This document shows, piece after piece, positions 16,859 to 24,895 of a stretch of DNA of 46,711 nucleotides. The stretch covers positions 1 through 46,711 of the forward strand of contig BMSW01000032.1 in assembly GCA_014649355.1 (NCBI GenBank), read 5' to 3'. The notes beneath the pieces are model-generated. The model was given only the letters and a program-made list of their open reading frames with translations. It ran no database searches and was not told where the DNA came from. The DNA is from Streptomyces althioticus (GTDB taxonomy: Bacteria; Actinomycetota; Actinomycetes; Streptomycetales; Streptomycetaceae). The position numbers and the translations under genes are program-made. Numbering within the stretch: the first letter of the stretch is position 1; the number at the start of each line of letters is the position of its first letter.

Positions 16859-17485
16859 ATGACCGAACACCCCGCGCTCGACGCCGCCCGTCTGCACTGC
16901 CGGTCCCTCCAGGACGCCCTCGACGGGCTCGGCCGGCACGGTCTGCCCCGGATCGCCGACTGGGGCGGCCGGCTCGCCTCCGTCCTCACCGGCGGCGGCC
17001 GGCTGCTGGCCGCGGGCAACGGCGGCAGCGCCGCCCAGGCCCAGCACCTCACCGCCGAGCTGGTCGGCCGCTACCGCAGCGAGCGGCCCGCCTACTCGGC
17101 GCTCGCCCTGCACGCGGAGACCTCCAGCGTCACCGCCATCGGCAACGACTACGGCTTCGACCACGTCTACGCCCGTCAGGTCGCCGCGCACGGACGCCCC
17201 GGCGACGTGCTGATGCTGCTGTCCACCTCGGGGCGCAGCGCCAACCTCATCGCCGCCGCGGTGGCGGCCCGGCGGGCAGGGCTCGAGGTGTGGGCGCTGA
17301 CCGGCCCGGGACCCAACCCGCTGATGGAGGCCGCCGACGAGAGCCTGTGCGTGGCGGCAGCCTCGACGGCGACCGTGCAGGAGGTCCATCTGGTCGCCGT
17401 GCACCTGCTCTGCGAGTGCTTCGACACCGCCGTGGCCGCGCCGCCGGCGCGGACCGTGGCGGCCGTTCCCGGGAGGCTGACATGA
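16859..17485 (+). CDS. gmhA: GmhA-like sedoheptulose-7-phosphate isomerase
   Basis: A 208-residue SIS-domain protein. GNGGSAAQAQHLTAELVGRY and GNDYGFDHVYARQV match the phosphoheptose isomerase signature, as do LLSTSGRSANLI and the C-terminal metal-binding helix VQEVHLVAVHLLCE. The reaction is D-sedoheptulose 7-phosphate to heptose 7-phosphate, the first step of ADP-heptose synthesis. The ATG at 16859 is the only sound in-frame start, but its nearest ribosome site (GGAGGG, 16835-16840) is 18 nt away. A better AAGGAGGTG (16806-16814) has no in-frame start codon at normal spacing. The stop overlaps hldE. Confidence 0.88.
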   Translation: MTEHPALDAARLHCRSLQDALDGLGRHGLPRIADWGGRLASVLTGGGRLLAAGNGGSAAQAQHLTAELVGRYRSERPAYSALALHAETSSVTAIGNDYGFDHVYARQVAAHGRPGDVLMLLSTSGRSANLIAAAVAARRAGLEVWALTGPGPNPLMEAADESLCVAAASTATVQEVHLVAVHLLCECFDTAVAAPPARTVAAVPGRLT

Positions 17486-18897
17486 CCGGTCCCGAACCGC
17501 TGGTGGTGGTGGGCGACGTCCTCCTCGACGAGGACATCGAAGGCGTCGCCACCCGGCTGGCCCCCGACGCACCCGCCCCCGTCGTCGACGTCACCGGGGA
17601 CCACCGGCATCCGGGCGGCGCCGGGCTGGCCGCCGCCCTCGCCGCGCGCGGCGGCCGGGACGTCGTCCTGGTGACCGCGCTCGGCGACGACCCGGCGAGC
17701 GAGGCCGTACGGCAGCAGCTCGCCGGGCGGGTCCGGCTGCTGGAGCTGCCGCTGCACGGCACGCTGCCGGTGAAGACGCGTGTCCTCGCCGGCGGGCGTC
17801 CGCTGGTGCGCATCGACCGGGGCGGCGGAACGCCCGGCGAGCCGGACGAGGCGGTGCGCGAGGCGCTGGCCGGCGCGCACGCAGTCCTCGTCGCCGACTA
17901 CGGCCGGCACACCGCCGGCGCGGTCCGCCCCCATCTCGAGGAGGCCGCCCGGCGCACCCCCCTCGTGTGGGACCCGCACCCGCGCGGCGAGACGCCGGTG
18001 CCGGGGGCCCGCCTGGTCACGCCCAACGGGGGCGAGGCCGTAGCGCTGTGCGCGGGCACGCCCGGCGTGTCCGGCGCGTCCCTCGGCGCCTTCGCCGAGC
18101 GCGGCACCGAACTGGCCGAGCGCTGGCGGGCGGCGGGCGTCGCCGTGACGCTCGGCGAGCGGGGTGTGCTGCTGACCCGGCCGGGCGGCGGCACGCCGAT
18201 GCTGATCCCGGCGCCGTTCCACGCGGACGGCGACACCTGCGGCGCGGGCGACTGCTTCGCCGCGACGACGGTCGCCGGGCTGGCGGACGGGCTGCTGCCG
18301 GAGGAGGCGCTGCAGCGGGCGGTCTCCGAGGCCGCCGCGTTCGTCGCGGCGGGCGGCGCGGGCAACCCGGACCTCTGGCACACACCGGTCGCCCCCGTCC
18401 CCGCCCAGGAGCAGGCCTCCGACGCGTTCGAGCTGGCGCGGGAGGTGCGGGCGCGGGGCGGCACCGTGGTCGCCACGGGCGGCTGCTTCGACCTGGTGCA
18501 CGCCGGTCACGTGGGCCTGCTGGAGAGCGCCCGGCGGATCGGCGACTGTCTGATCGTCTGCCTCAACTCCGACGCGTCCGTCACCCGCCGCAAGGGCCCC
18601 GGCCGCCCCCTCACCCCGGCCACGGACCGGGCGCGGGTGCTGGCGGCGCTGGGCAGCGTGGACGCGGTGGTGGTGTTCGAGGAGGACACGCCGGAGAGGG
18701 TGCTGGAGCGGCTCCGGCCGGACGTGTGGGTGAAGGGCGGGGACTACTCCGTCCAGGACCTGCCGGAGGCGGCCGCCTTGCGGGAGTGGGGCGGGCAGGC
18801 GGTGGTACTGCCGTACCTGGACGGTCACTCGACGACGCTGCTGGCGCGGCGGGCTGCGGATGCGGTGTCGGTGGCTCTGAAGCCGACGGAGGGGTAG
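17482..18897 (+). CDS. hldE: Bifunctional HldE: heptose-7-P kinase / heptose-1-P adenylyltransferase
   Basis: A 471-residue fusion in the standard order and length. The N-terminal PfkB/ribokinase domain (about 1-310) has VVVGDVLLDEDIEG, TPNGGEAVAL and the catalytic DTCGAGDCF. The C-terminal nucleotidyltransferase domain (about 335-471) has GGCFDLVHAGHVGLLESA (the HxGH site), NSDASVTRRKG, EEDTPERVLERLRPD and VKGGDY. It phosphorylates heptose 7-phosphate and later adenylylates heptose 1-phosphate. The intermediate GmhB phosphatase and the HldD epimerase are not in the window. The ATG overlaps the gmhA stop. Confidence 0.93.
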   Translation: MTGPEPLVVVGDVLLDEDIEGVATRLAPDAPAPVVDVTGDHRHPGGAGLAAALAARGGRDVVLVTALGDDPASEAVRQQLAGRVRLLELPLHGTLPVKTRVLAGGRPLVRIDRGGGTPGEPDEAVREALAGAHAVLVADYGRHTAGAVRPHLEEAARRTPLVWDPHPRGETPVPGARLVTPNGGEAVALCAGTPGVSGASLGAFAERGTELAERWRAAGVAVTLGERGVLLTRPGGGTPMLIPAPFHADGDTCGAGDCFAATTVAGLADGLLPEEALQRAVSEAAAFVAAGGAGNPDLWHTPVAPVPAQEQASDAFELAREVRARGGTVVATGGCFDLVHAGHVGLLESARRIGDCLIVCLNSDASVTRRKGPGRPLTPATDRARVLAALGSVDAVVVFEEDTPERVLERLRPDVWVKGGDYSVQDLPEAAALREWGGQAVVLPYLDGHSTTLLARRAADAVSVALKPTEG

Positions 18898-18956
18898 GGC
18901 TCGCCCTTCGGGGCGGGGTCGGGCAGCCTTTCAGGCCACGGGGGGACACGCCCCAT

Positions 18957-19142
18957 AGGGGCGCGGGGAACTGCGCGAACGGGGGTCCGGGGGCGGAGCC
19001 CCCGAAACGGGTGCGGGCGGCGCCGCCCGCTTCGAAGGTTCCGTGCGTCGGACTTCCCTTCGCGCAGTTCCCCGCGCCCCTGGAGGCGTGCTTCAGAGGT
19101 CCCGTGCGTTGGACTGACCCTCGCGCAGTTCCCCGCGCCCCT
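18957..19142. repeat. Dispersed 20-bp repeat, three copies
   Basis: GCGCAGTTCCCCGCGCCCCT occurs at 19062-19081 and 19123-19142 on the plus strand and at 18957-18976 on the minus strand. The two direct copies lie in a 61-bp imperfect tandem unit (TTCGAAGGTTCCGTGCGTCG versus TTCAGAGGTCCCGTGCGTTG). The same motif is at 67-86. All copies are in non-coding DNA. Confidence 0.85.
18989..19030. terminator. Paired hairpins between convergent genes
   Basis: GGGGGC-GGA-GCCCCC at 18989-19003 and the 18-bp perfect palindrome GCGGGCGGCGCCGCCCGC at 19013-19030 lie between the stop of hldE (plus, 18897) and that of the MFS gene (minus, 19166). Either could end transcription in both directions. Confidence 0.6.
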
Positions 19143-19165
19143 TTGGGGCGTCGGAGGGGGCGGGG

Positions 19166-20476
19166 TTACGCCGCCGTTTGCAGGGCGGGTTGGGGGACCC
19201 TCTCCTTCGCGGGCAGGGCGGCCGAGGTCGCGATCTTGCCGCGGCGGTGGAGGAGATGGCCCGTCGCGATGGACGCGGCGATGATCACACCGCCCACGAT
19301 CAACGCCCCCCGCGCCCCCGCCAACTCCATGAGAAGCCCCAGCGCCGGAGGTCCGCCCAGGCTCCAGACCGTGCCGACCGACCCCCACACCCCCAGGACA
19401 CGCCCCCGGAGATGAGCGGGCGGATCGGTCTGGAGGACCGCCGTACCCGCCGTGTCGGAGACGGACTCGACCACGGCCATGGGCAGGACCAGCACCAGCA
19501 GCACCGCCAGCGAGGGCGACAGACCGGCCACGATCTGCAGCAGCGCCCCACTGGCGGCCAGCGCGCCGACCAGCCGCACGGAGGGACGGCGCAGACGCGC
19601 GCCGAGCACCGCGCCGACGATCCCGCCGGCCGCGAGGACGGTCGACACCGTGCCGAAGGCGCCCGCGCCGCCCGCGAGCGGTCCGGTGACGAGGACGGCG
19701 AGGGTGAGGCCGTAGTTGCGGCCGAAGACCGCGCTGATCCCGGTCACCCCCGCGAGCGCCAGCAGCCGGGGCCGGCGGGCGAAGAAGGCGAGGCCCTCCC
19801 GCACGCTCATGTCGGACTTCGAGCGCCGGGCGGCCCGCCCGGTGACCTGCCGTACCGCGCCCGCCGCCGGGCGCAGGAACGGGATGACCGCCGTCACGAA
19901 GAGGAAGGAGAAGCCGTTGGCGAAGTAGGCCGCCGCCGTGCCGAGGAAGCCGACGGTCACGCCGGCCAGGGCCGCGCCCGCGAGCCGCCCCGCGTTGAAG
20001 ACGAGCGCGCCCACGCCGATGGCGGAGGGCACGTCCTCGGCGGGGACGAGGTCGTTGCCGAGCAGGGCGCAGGCCGGGTTGTCGACGGTGGCGACCGTGC
20101 CGGTGACGGCGGCCAGCACCATCAGGGTGGTCATGTCGAGCCGGTCCAGCGCCACCAGGGTGGCGGTGGTGAAGGCGATGACGGCGAGCGCGGCCTGGCT
20201 GACGGCGGCGGTCAGCTTGCGCGGCCAGCGGTCGACGGCCGCGCCGCCGAGGACGCTCATCAGCAGGGCCGGGGCCGCCTGGACGGACATGGACAGGCCG
20301 GTGGCCGCGGCGGACCCGGTGATCTGGAGGACCAGCAGGTTCTGCACGGTCAGCTGCATCCACGTACCGGCGTTGGACACGAAGTTCGCGACGGACCACC
20401 AGCGCATGCTGCGGTGCCGGAGGGAACGCCAGGGCGACCGGGACCCGGCCGGGGCGGGGGGAGGTGTGGAAGACAC
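19166..20476 (-). CDS. MFS transporter (MFS_3 / EntS-like)
   Basis: A 436-residue major facilitator with about 12 hydrophobic segments. The loop 2-3 signature appears as LGGAAVDRWPRKLTAAVS, and a long central loop (RAARRSKSDMSVREGLAFFARRPRLLAL) separates the halves, as in the EntS/MFS_3 group of drug and siderophore exporters. The GTG at 20476 is the best start available; its ribosome site is weak, and a 6-bp hairpin (GAGCCC/GGGCTC, 20495-20510) lies in the leader. The 282 bp upstream hold no gene I can support. Substrate unknown. Confidence 0.88.
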   Translation of the reverse strand: MSSTPPPAPAGSRSPWRSLRHRSMRWWSVANFVSNAGTWMQLTVQNLLVLQITGSAAATGLSMSVQAAPALLMSVLGGAAVDRWPRKLTAAVSQAALAVIAFTTATLVALDRLDMTTLMVLAAVTGTVATVDNPACALLGNDLVPAEDVPSAIGVGALVFNAGRLAGAALAGVTVGFLGTAAAYFANGFSFLFVTAVIPFLRPAAGAVRQVTGRAARRSKSDMSVREGLAFFARRPRLLALAGVTGISAVFGRNYGLTLAVLVTGPLAGGAGAFGTVSTVLAAGGIVGAVLGARLRRPSVRLVGALAASGALLQIVAGLSPSLAVLLVLVLPMAVVESVSDTAGTAVLQTDPPAHLRGRVLGVWGSVGTVWSLGGPPALGLLMELAGARGALIVGGVIIAASIATGHLLHRRGKIATSAALPAKERVPQPALQTAA

Positions 20477-20654
20477 GGTGCGCTACTCGGGGAGGAGCCC
20501 TTGGGGGCTCGGCTGAGTGGGCGCGGGAAGAAGGTCGCCGGCTGCGCTGCGCGGCGGTTCCCGTCGCCGGATCGGGCGCGCACCATCGTGGCAGAAGGGA
20601 CCCCCGAGTCCTTTCCACCGCACAAGCGCCGTGGACGACACGGGGGTCAAACGC

Positions 20655-20689
20655 CCGCACCCGCGCGGCACTTGGCCGCGCGAGTGCGG
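20655..20689 (-). terminator. Hairpin terminator downstream of the DoxX-like gene
   Basis: CCGCAC (20655-20660) pairs with GTGCGG (20684-20689) and CGCGCGGC (20662-20669) with GCCGCGCG (20675-20682). This is a 14-bp stem with one mismatch and a 5-nt loop, about 70 bp after the 20759 stop on the minus strand. Confidence 0.55.
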
Positions 20690-20758
20690 TTGCTCACAGG
20701 GGGGTTTACGGGACGGGACCGCGGGAAGGCAGGCGCCTCCCTACAGGTTTCGCCCCGG

Positions 20759-21292
20759 TCAGTGGGGCAGCTTGGCGCGGGCGCGGCCCGCCGCCGCGGC
20801 CGGACCGGCGCCGGCCTTGAAGGCGCGCCGGGCGATGTGGGCCTCGCGGCGCAGGTCGTGCGCGGCGTGCCGGCCGCGCCACAGCACGGAGGGCCGGCCC
20901 CCGGTGTCGTCCGCCGCGATCAGCAGTCCGCCGAGCAGGCCGAGGTTCTTCAGGAAGTGGATCCGGTGCTGGGCCTTGTCGCCGGAGTCCTCCTCCTCCC
21001 AGAAGCGGTGTGCGGCGAGCGTGGTGGGCACGAGGGTGGCGGCGATGGCGAGGGCGGCCGGGCGGGACATCCGTCCGGTGGCCAGCAGCAGTCCGGCGGC
21101 GACCTGGACGGCGCCGTTCAGCCGCACGGAGTCCTCGGTGCGGTCCGGCAGTGCGCGAAGGCGGTCGGTGACCGGCCGGACGACGGGCTCGGCCAGCCCG
21201 GCGACGCGGTCGGGGTGGCGGAGGGTGTCCAGTCCGCCCGCGATGAAGATCGACGCCAGCATCGGCCGGCCGAGGACGCGCAACAGGCTCAT
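20759..21292 (-). CDS. DoxX family membrane protein
   Basis: A 177-residue protein with four hydrophobic segments typical of DoxX: PMLASIFIAGGLDTLRHPDR at the N terminus, NGAVQVAAGLLLATGRM, PAALAIAATLVPTTLAAHRF and FLKNLGLLGGLLIAADD. The motif HFLKNLGLLGGLL is a strong family marker. A basic, Ala-rich cytoplasmic tail of about 45 residues follows. The ATG at 21292 has AGGAGAAGGAC directly upstream on its strand. DoxX proteins are inner-membrane subunits linked to thiol and redox homeostasis. The next upstream gene (21378) is on the same strand. Confidence 0.88.
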   Translation of the reverse strand: MSLLRVLGRPMLASIFIAGGLDTLRHPDRVAGLAEPVVRPVTDRLRALPDRTEDSVRLNGAVQVAAGLLLATGRMSRPAALAIAATLVPTTLAAHRFWEEEDSGDKAQHRIHFLKNLGLLGGLLIAADDTGGRPSVLWRGRHAAHDLRREAHIARRAFKAGAGPAAAAGRARAKLPH

Positions 21293-21377
21293 GTCCTTCT
21301 CCTGGAGTGTGGAGGGTGCGGTGCGCCGGGTTCCCCGCGGAGCGGGGAACATGCGGCGGGGGCAGGCGGCGGGGCCG

Positions 21378-21701
21378 TCACCAGAAGCGGGTGGTGAGGG
21401 CGGGCTGACGGACCGCCTCGACGGCGTCGCGCAGGCACAGGGCGACGCCGATGGTGGCGCGCAGCACCGAGGGCCGTACGCTCTGCGCGGTCTCGGTGGC
21501 CAGGACCAGCAGGCAGCCCGCCGCCTGTTCGACCACGGAGACCGGGAGGGTGCAGTCGCCGTCGGCGGCCGCACGGAACGCCTTCAGCGGGACGCCCGCT
21601 CCGTCGACCGTCCGCCGGGCGGCCTGTTCCAGGTACTGGACGGCCTGTTCGCAGAGTGTGGCGGGCAGGGTGAGGGTGCGCTGGAACGATGAACTGGTCA
21701 T
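21378..21701 (-). CDS. Hypothetical protein, 107 aa
   Basis: An unrecognised 107-residue soluble protein, largely helical (TLCEQAVQYLEQAARR, VSVVEQAAGCLLVLATE, RATIGVALCLRDAVEAV). It has three Cys and no signal peptide. The ATG at 21701 has GGGAG 10 nt upstream; a GTG two codons earlier is only 4 nt from that site. It lies 85 bp upstream of the DoxX gene on the same strand and could be co-transcribed. Confidence 0.7.
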   Translation of the reverse strand: MTSSSFQRTLTLPATLCEQAVQYLEQAARRTVDGAGVPLKAFRAAADGDCTLPVSVVEQAAGCLLVLATETAQSVRPSVLRATIGVALCLRDAVEAVRQPALTTRFW

Positions 21702-21851
21702 GTTCACAGTGCTCCCACGGTGGGGCGCCCCCGCACCGGTCGGGGCGGGTTTTTCACCGTCCCGCGTGAGCGTGCGCCACGCCCGCGCCGGGCTCGTACG
21801 CTGGGCGGACCGCGAGAGCGTGAGCCCGCCGTGGAGCCGAGGAGGCCGCCC

Positions 21852-22733
21852 ATGACCCTGTCGTCCCCCGCGTCCGGTGAGGAGAGCCCCGGCGCCGTGG
21901 CGGCGCGGCTGACCGGACGGGCGGTGACCGGGGTGCGGCCGCTGTCCGGGGCGCTCGCCGAGGCCGCCCTGGACGACGGCCGCACGGTGGTCGTGAAGCG
22001 CGCCGAGACGGCGGAGGCGGCGCGCGCGGAGGCGGCCGGGCTGCGCTGGCTGGCGGAGGCGGGCGCGCCTCCGGTGCCGCGGGCGCACGGCCGGGAGGGG
22101 GCGTGGCTGGTCCTCGACCGGGTGACGCAGGGGCGTCCGGGCCGCGAGGCGGCGCTGCGGTTCGGGCGTGAGCTGGCCGGCCTGCACGCGGCGGGCGCGC
22201 CCGCGTTCGGGGCGCCGCCGCCGGGCGGTCCCGTGGAGGCGTTCATCGGGCTCGCCCCCATGCGCAACGTGACCGGTGACGACTGGCCGGCCTGGTACGC
22301 GGAGCACCGGGTGCTGCCGTATCTGCGCCGGGCGGTCGACGCGGCCACGATGGACGCCGGCGAGGCGGCGGTGGTCGAGCGGGTCTGCGCGCGGCTGCCG
22401 GAGCTGGCGGGTCCCGCCGAGCCGCCCGCACGGCTGCACGGCGACCTGTGGAGCGGCAACGTGCTGTGGGGCGCGGACGGCAGGGTCCAGGTGATCGACC
22501 CGGCGGCGCACGGCGGGCACCGGGAGACGGACCTCGCGATGCTGGCGCTGTTCGGCTGCCCGCTGCTGGACGCGGTGCTGGCGGGCTACCAGGAGGTGGC
22601 GCCGCTCGCCGAGGGGTGGCGGGAACGCGTCGGCGTGCACCAGCTGTTCCCTCTGCTGGTGCACGCCGTGCTGTTCGGACGGGGCTACGCCGGGCAGGCG
22701 CTCGACGCGGCCCGCTCGGCGCTGTCCCGGTGA
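21852..22733 (+). CDS. Fructosamine-3-kinase / aminoglycoside-phosphotransferase-like kinase
   Basis: A 293-residue protein-kinase-fold enzyme. TVVVKRAE supplies the ATP-binding Lys, and LHGDLWSGNVLWGADGRVQV is the catalytic loop with the Asp and Asn of the fructosamine kinase family. DPAAHGGHRETDLAM replaces the DFG-like metal site. It probably repairs glycated amines by phosphorylation so that the sugar falls off. The ATG at 21852 follows GAGGAGG at 8 nt. It reads away from the 107-aa gene and its stop lies 4 bp from that of catalase. Confidence 0.9.
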   Translation: MTLSSPASGEESPGAVAARLTGRAVTGVRPLSGALAEAALDDGRTVVVKRAETAEAARAEAAGLRWLAEAGAPPVPRAHGREGAWLVLDRVTQGRPGREAALRFGRELAGLHAAGAPAFGAPPPGGPVEAFIGLAPMRNVTGDDWPAWYAEHRVLPYLRRAVDAATMDAGEAAVVERVCARLPELAGPAEPPARLHGDLWSGNVLWGADGRVQVIDPAAHGGHRETDLAMLALFGCPLLDAVLAGYQEVAPLAEGWRERVGVHQLFPLLVHAVLFGRGYAGQALDAARSALSR

Positions 22734-22750
22734 CCTCTCAGCGGGTCACC
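22729..22750. terminator. Stop-codon hairpin between convergent genes
   Basis: GGTGACC (22729-22735) pairs with GGTCACC (22744-22750), an 8-nt loop between. The stem or loop contains both stop codons (kinase 22731-22733, catalase 22738-22740). It is a possible bidirectional terminator built into the gene ends. Confidence 0.5.
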
Positions 22751-24393
22751 ACGTGCCGCTCGTCGGGCACGCAGTGGGTCATGGTGAGCCCCTCCACGTC
22801 GCGCGGCGGGTTGTCACCGAGGTTGGCGAGCCGCTTGCGGTCCTCCTCGGTGAGGGTCTGGCCCTCCAGCGGCTCCAGGTGGGCGACGTCCTCCGGCGTG
22901 ATGCCGAGGCCCTCGCCGACGCGGCGGCCGAGGTCGGTCTCGACCAGCAGGAAGTGCCACACCATGCGCTCCTGCACGGGCCGGTCGCACTGGGAGAGCA
23001 GGTCGGTGAAGTTCTTCACCAGGTCGTCGCGCTCCCAGTCCTCCAGCAGCATGTAGCGCTGGCCGGCCTGGAGGTAGTCGTTGGTGCGCTCGATCCGCTT
23101 GCGGGTGAGCCGGCCGCGGATCTCCGGGCCCTGCTCGTCGTGCGTCGGGTAGTGCGCCTCCCGCAGACCGCCCATGACGGACGGCTCGTAGTTGATGTGG
23201 GAGTTGTCCCCGCCGTCCACGTGGTAGGCCATCTGGCCGTCGCGCTGGTTGGTGCGCACCTGGCCGTGCTTGGGCTGGTTGACCGGCAGCTGGAGGTAGT
23301 TGGGGCCGACGCGGTAGCGCTGGGTGTCGCTGTAGGAGAAGGTCCGGCCGACGAGCATCTTGTCGTCGGAGAAGTCCAGACCGTCGACGAGGACCCCGGT
23401 GCCGAAGGAGATCTGCTCGTTCTCGGCGAAGAAGTTGTCCGGCATCCGGTTGAGCACCATCTTGCCCACCGGCTTCGGCGGGAAGTCCTGCTCGGGCCAC
23501 GTCTTGGTGTCGTCCAGCGGGTCGAAGTCCAGCTCCGGGTGCTCGTGGTCGTCCATCATCTGGACGAGCAGCTCCCACTCGGGGAAGTCGCCGCGCTCGA
23601 CGGCCTCGTAGAGGTCCTTGGTGGCGTGGCCGAGGCCCTGCGCCTGGACGTTGGCCGCGTCCTCCTCGGTCATGGAGCGCACGCCCTGCTTGGGCATCCA
23701 GTGGTACTTGACCAGCTTGGTGTTGCCCTCGGCGTCGACCCACTTGTAGGTGTTCACCCCGAAGCCCTGCATGTGGCGGTAGTCCGCCGGGATGCCGCGC
23801 GGGCTGAACAGGTTGACCAGCATGTGCATCGACTCGGGCGTCTGCGACATGAAGTCGAAGATGCGGCGCGGCTGCTGCTCGAAGGTGACCGGGTCCGGCT
23901 TGAGGGCGTGGATGACGTCGGGGAACTTGATGGCGTCGCGGATGAAGAAGACACCGAGGTTGTTGCCGACGAGGTCCCAGTTGCCGTCCTCGGTGTAGAA
24001 CTTCACGGCGAAGCCGCGCGGGTCGCGGGCCGCCTCCGAGGAGTCGCGGCCCCCGATGACGGTGGAGAAGCGGACGGCGAGGTCGGTGCGCTTGCCGGCC
24101 TCCTGGAAGAGCTTGGCGCGGGTGTAGCGGGAGATCGGCTCGTCGCCCCACTTGCCGTACGCCTCGAAGTAGCCGTACGCGGTGACGCCGCGGGCGTGCA
24201 CGACGCGCTCGGGGATGCGCTCCCGGTCGAAGTGGCTGATCTTCTCGAGGAACTGGTAGTTCTCCAGCGTGGCCGGGCCGCGGGAGCCGACGGTGCGCTG
24301 GTTCTGGTTGTCGTAGACCGGGTGGCCCTGCCGGTTGGTGAGTACCTTGCGGTCGTCGCCGGTAGCGGGGCCCTGACTCGAGGTGTCCGTCAT
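22738..24393 (-). CDS. Monofunctional heme catalase
   Basis: A 551-residue catalase that breaks down hydrogen peroxide. The distal His is His66 in PERVVHARG, the distal Asn lies in DLVGNNLGVFFIRDA, and the proximal heme Tyr in GRTFSYSDTQRYRVG. SRYTRAKLFQEAGKRT, TVIGGRDSSEAARDPRGFAV and LLVQMMDDHEHPELD are standard catalase blocks. Length fits a small-subunit catalase. The ATG at 24393 follows AAGGAGC. A PucR-type regulator lies upstream on the same strand with a 502-bp gap that must hold the promoter. Confidence 0.96.
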   Translation of the reverse strand: MTDTSSQGPATGDDRKVLTNRQGHPVYDNQNQRTVGSRGPATLENYQFLEKISHFDRERIPERVVHARGVTAYGYFEAYGKWGDEPISRYTRAKLFQEAGKRTDLAVRFSTVIGGRDSSEAARDPRGFAVKFYTEDGNWDLVGNNLGVFFIRDAIKFPDVIHALKPDPVTFEQQPRRIFDFMSQTPESMHMLVNLFSPRGIPADYRHMQGFGVNTYKWVDAEGNTKLVKYHWMPKQGVRSMTEEDAANVQAQGLGHATKDLYEAVERGDFPEWELLVQMMDDHEHPELDFDPLDDTKTWPEQDFPPKPVGKMVLNRMPDNFFAENEQISFGTGVLVDGLDFSDDKMLVGRTFSYSDTQRYRVGPNYLQLPVNQPKHGQVRTNQRDGQMAYHVDGGDNSHINYEPSVMGGLREAHYPTHDEQGPEIRGRLTRKRIERTNDYLQAGQRYMLLEDWERDDLVKNFTDLLSQCDRPVQERMVWHFLLVETDLGRRVGEGLGITPEDVAHLEPLEGQTLTEEDRKRLANLGDNPPRDVEGLTMTHCVPDERHVVTR

Positions 24394-24895
24394 GATTCGC
24401 TGGGCTCCTTGCGCTGCTGCTTCTGGCCGGTGACGGGCCGGGGCGTGCGGCTCCGGGCCGTCGGCCGGTTCCTGGCGGGCGGCCCGGGTACCCGGAGCCG
24501 CGGCGTCATGCACGCGTTCGCGGCCCGTTCACGGCGAAGGCCGGGGCGCGCGGGCGTCCGGCCGCGGTCGCGTCCCGTCGGCGGCGTGCGTACGAGGCCC
24601 ATGCTGCCCCCGATCGGGACGGGCGGCGACCGGAGCGCTGCGGAGCGTGACGGCGGTCGGCGGGCGGAAGAGCGGTCCCGGGGCTCCGCGACGCGTGCCC
24701 GCCGAGGTCGGCGCACGGAGGGGGAACGCGTGCGGGCATGCCGAAGAGCGGGAGCGCGACCGGTCCCCCGTTCCGGTCGTGCCCCCGCCGTGGCTAGAAA
24801 CTATGCAAGGCGGGGCTTGTGTGTGTACCGCGCCGGTGCCCGCTGCACGGGTCCCCGGCACTCACCTGTGCACAGGTGAGTCCGAATCGTCCGGT
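24394..24895. promoter_or_regulatory. Long intergenic region upstream of catalase
   Basis: These 502 bp contain no gene I can support; the reading frames in it are Arg/Pro-rich and unlike proteins. On the minus strand GCAT (24511-24508), a 14-nt spacer and GGGTAC (24493-24488) fit the SigB-type consensus GNNT-N14-16-GGGTAC, giving a leader of about 88 nt to catalase. The match is suggestive only. A perfect 20-bp palindrome lies at its right end. Confidence 0.4.
24861..24880. promoter_or_regulatory. Perfect 20-bp palindrome
   Basis: CTCACCTGTGCACAGGTGAG is fully self-complementary. It begins 16 nt after the PucR-type regulator's stop. As RNA it would form an 8-bp stem with a TGCA loop, so it may be that gene's terminator; as DNA it is an ideal dyad operator. 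Confidence 0.55.

Noticed and set aside
20483..20671. 62-codon minus-strand frame as a leader peptide of the MFS exporter
   Set aside because: No ribosome site, Pro/Arg-rich sequence, and it begins inside the hairpin at 20655-20689.
24529..24861. 110-aa minus-strand frame in the catalase upstream gap
   Set aside because: Low-complexity Arg/Pro/Ser composition, no ribosome site, and it crosses the 24861 palindrome boundary region; not protein-like.
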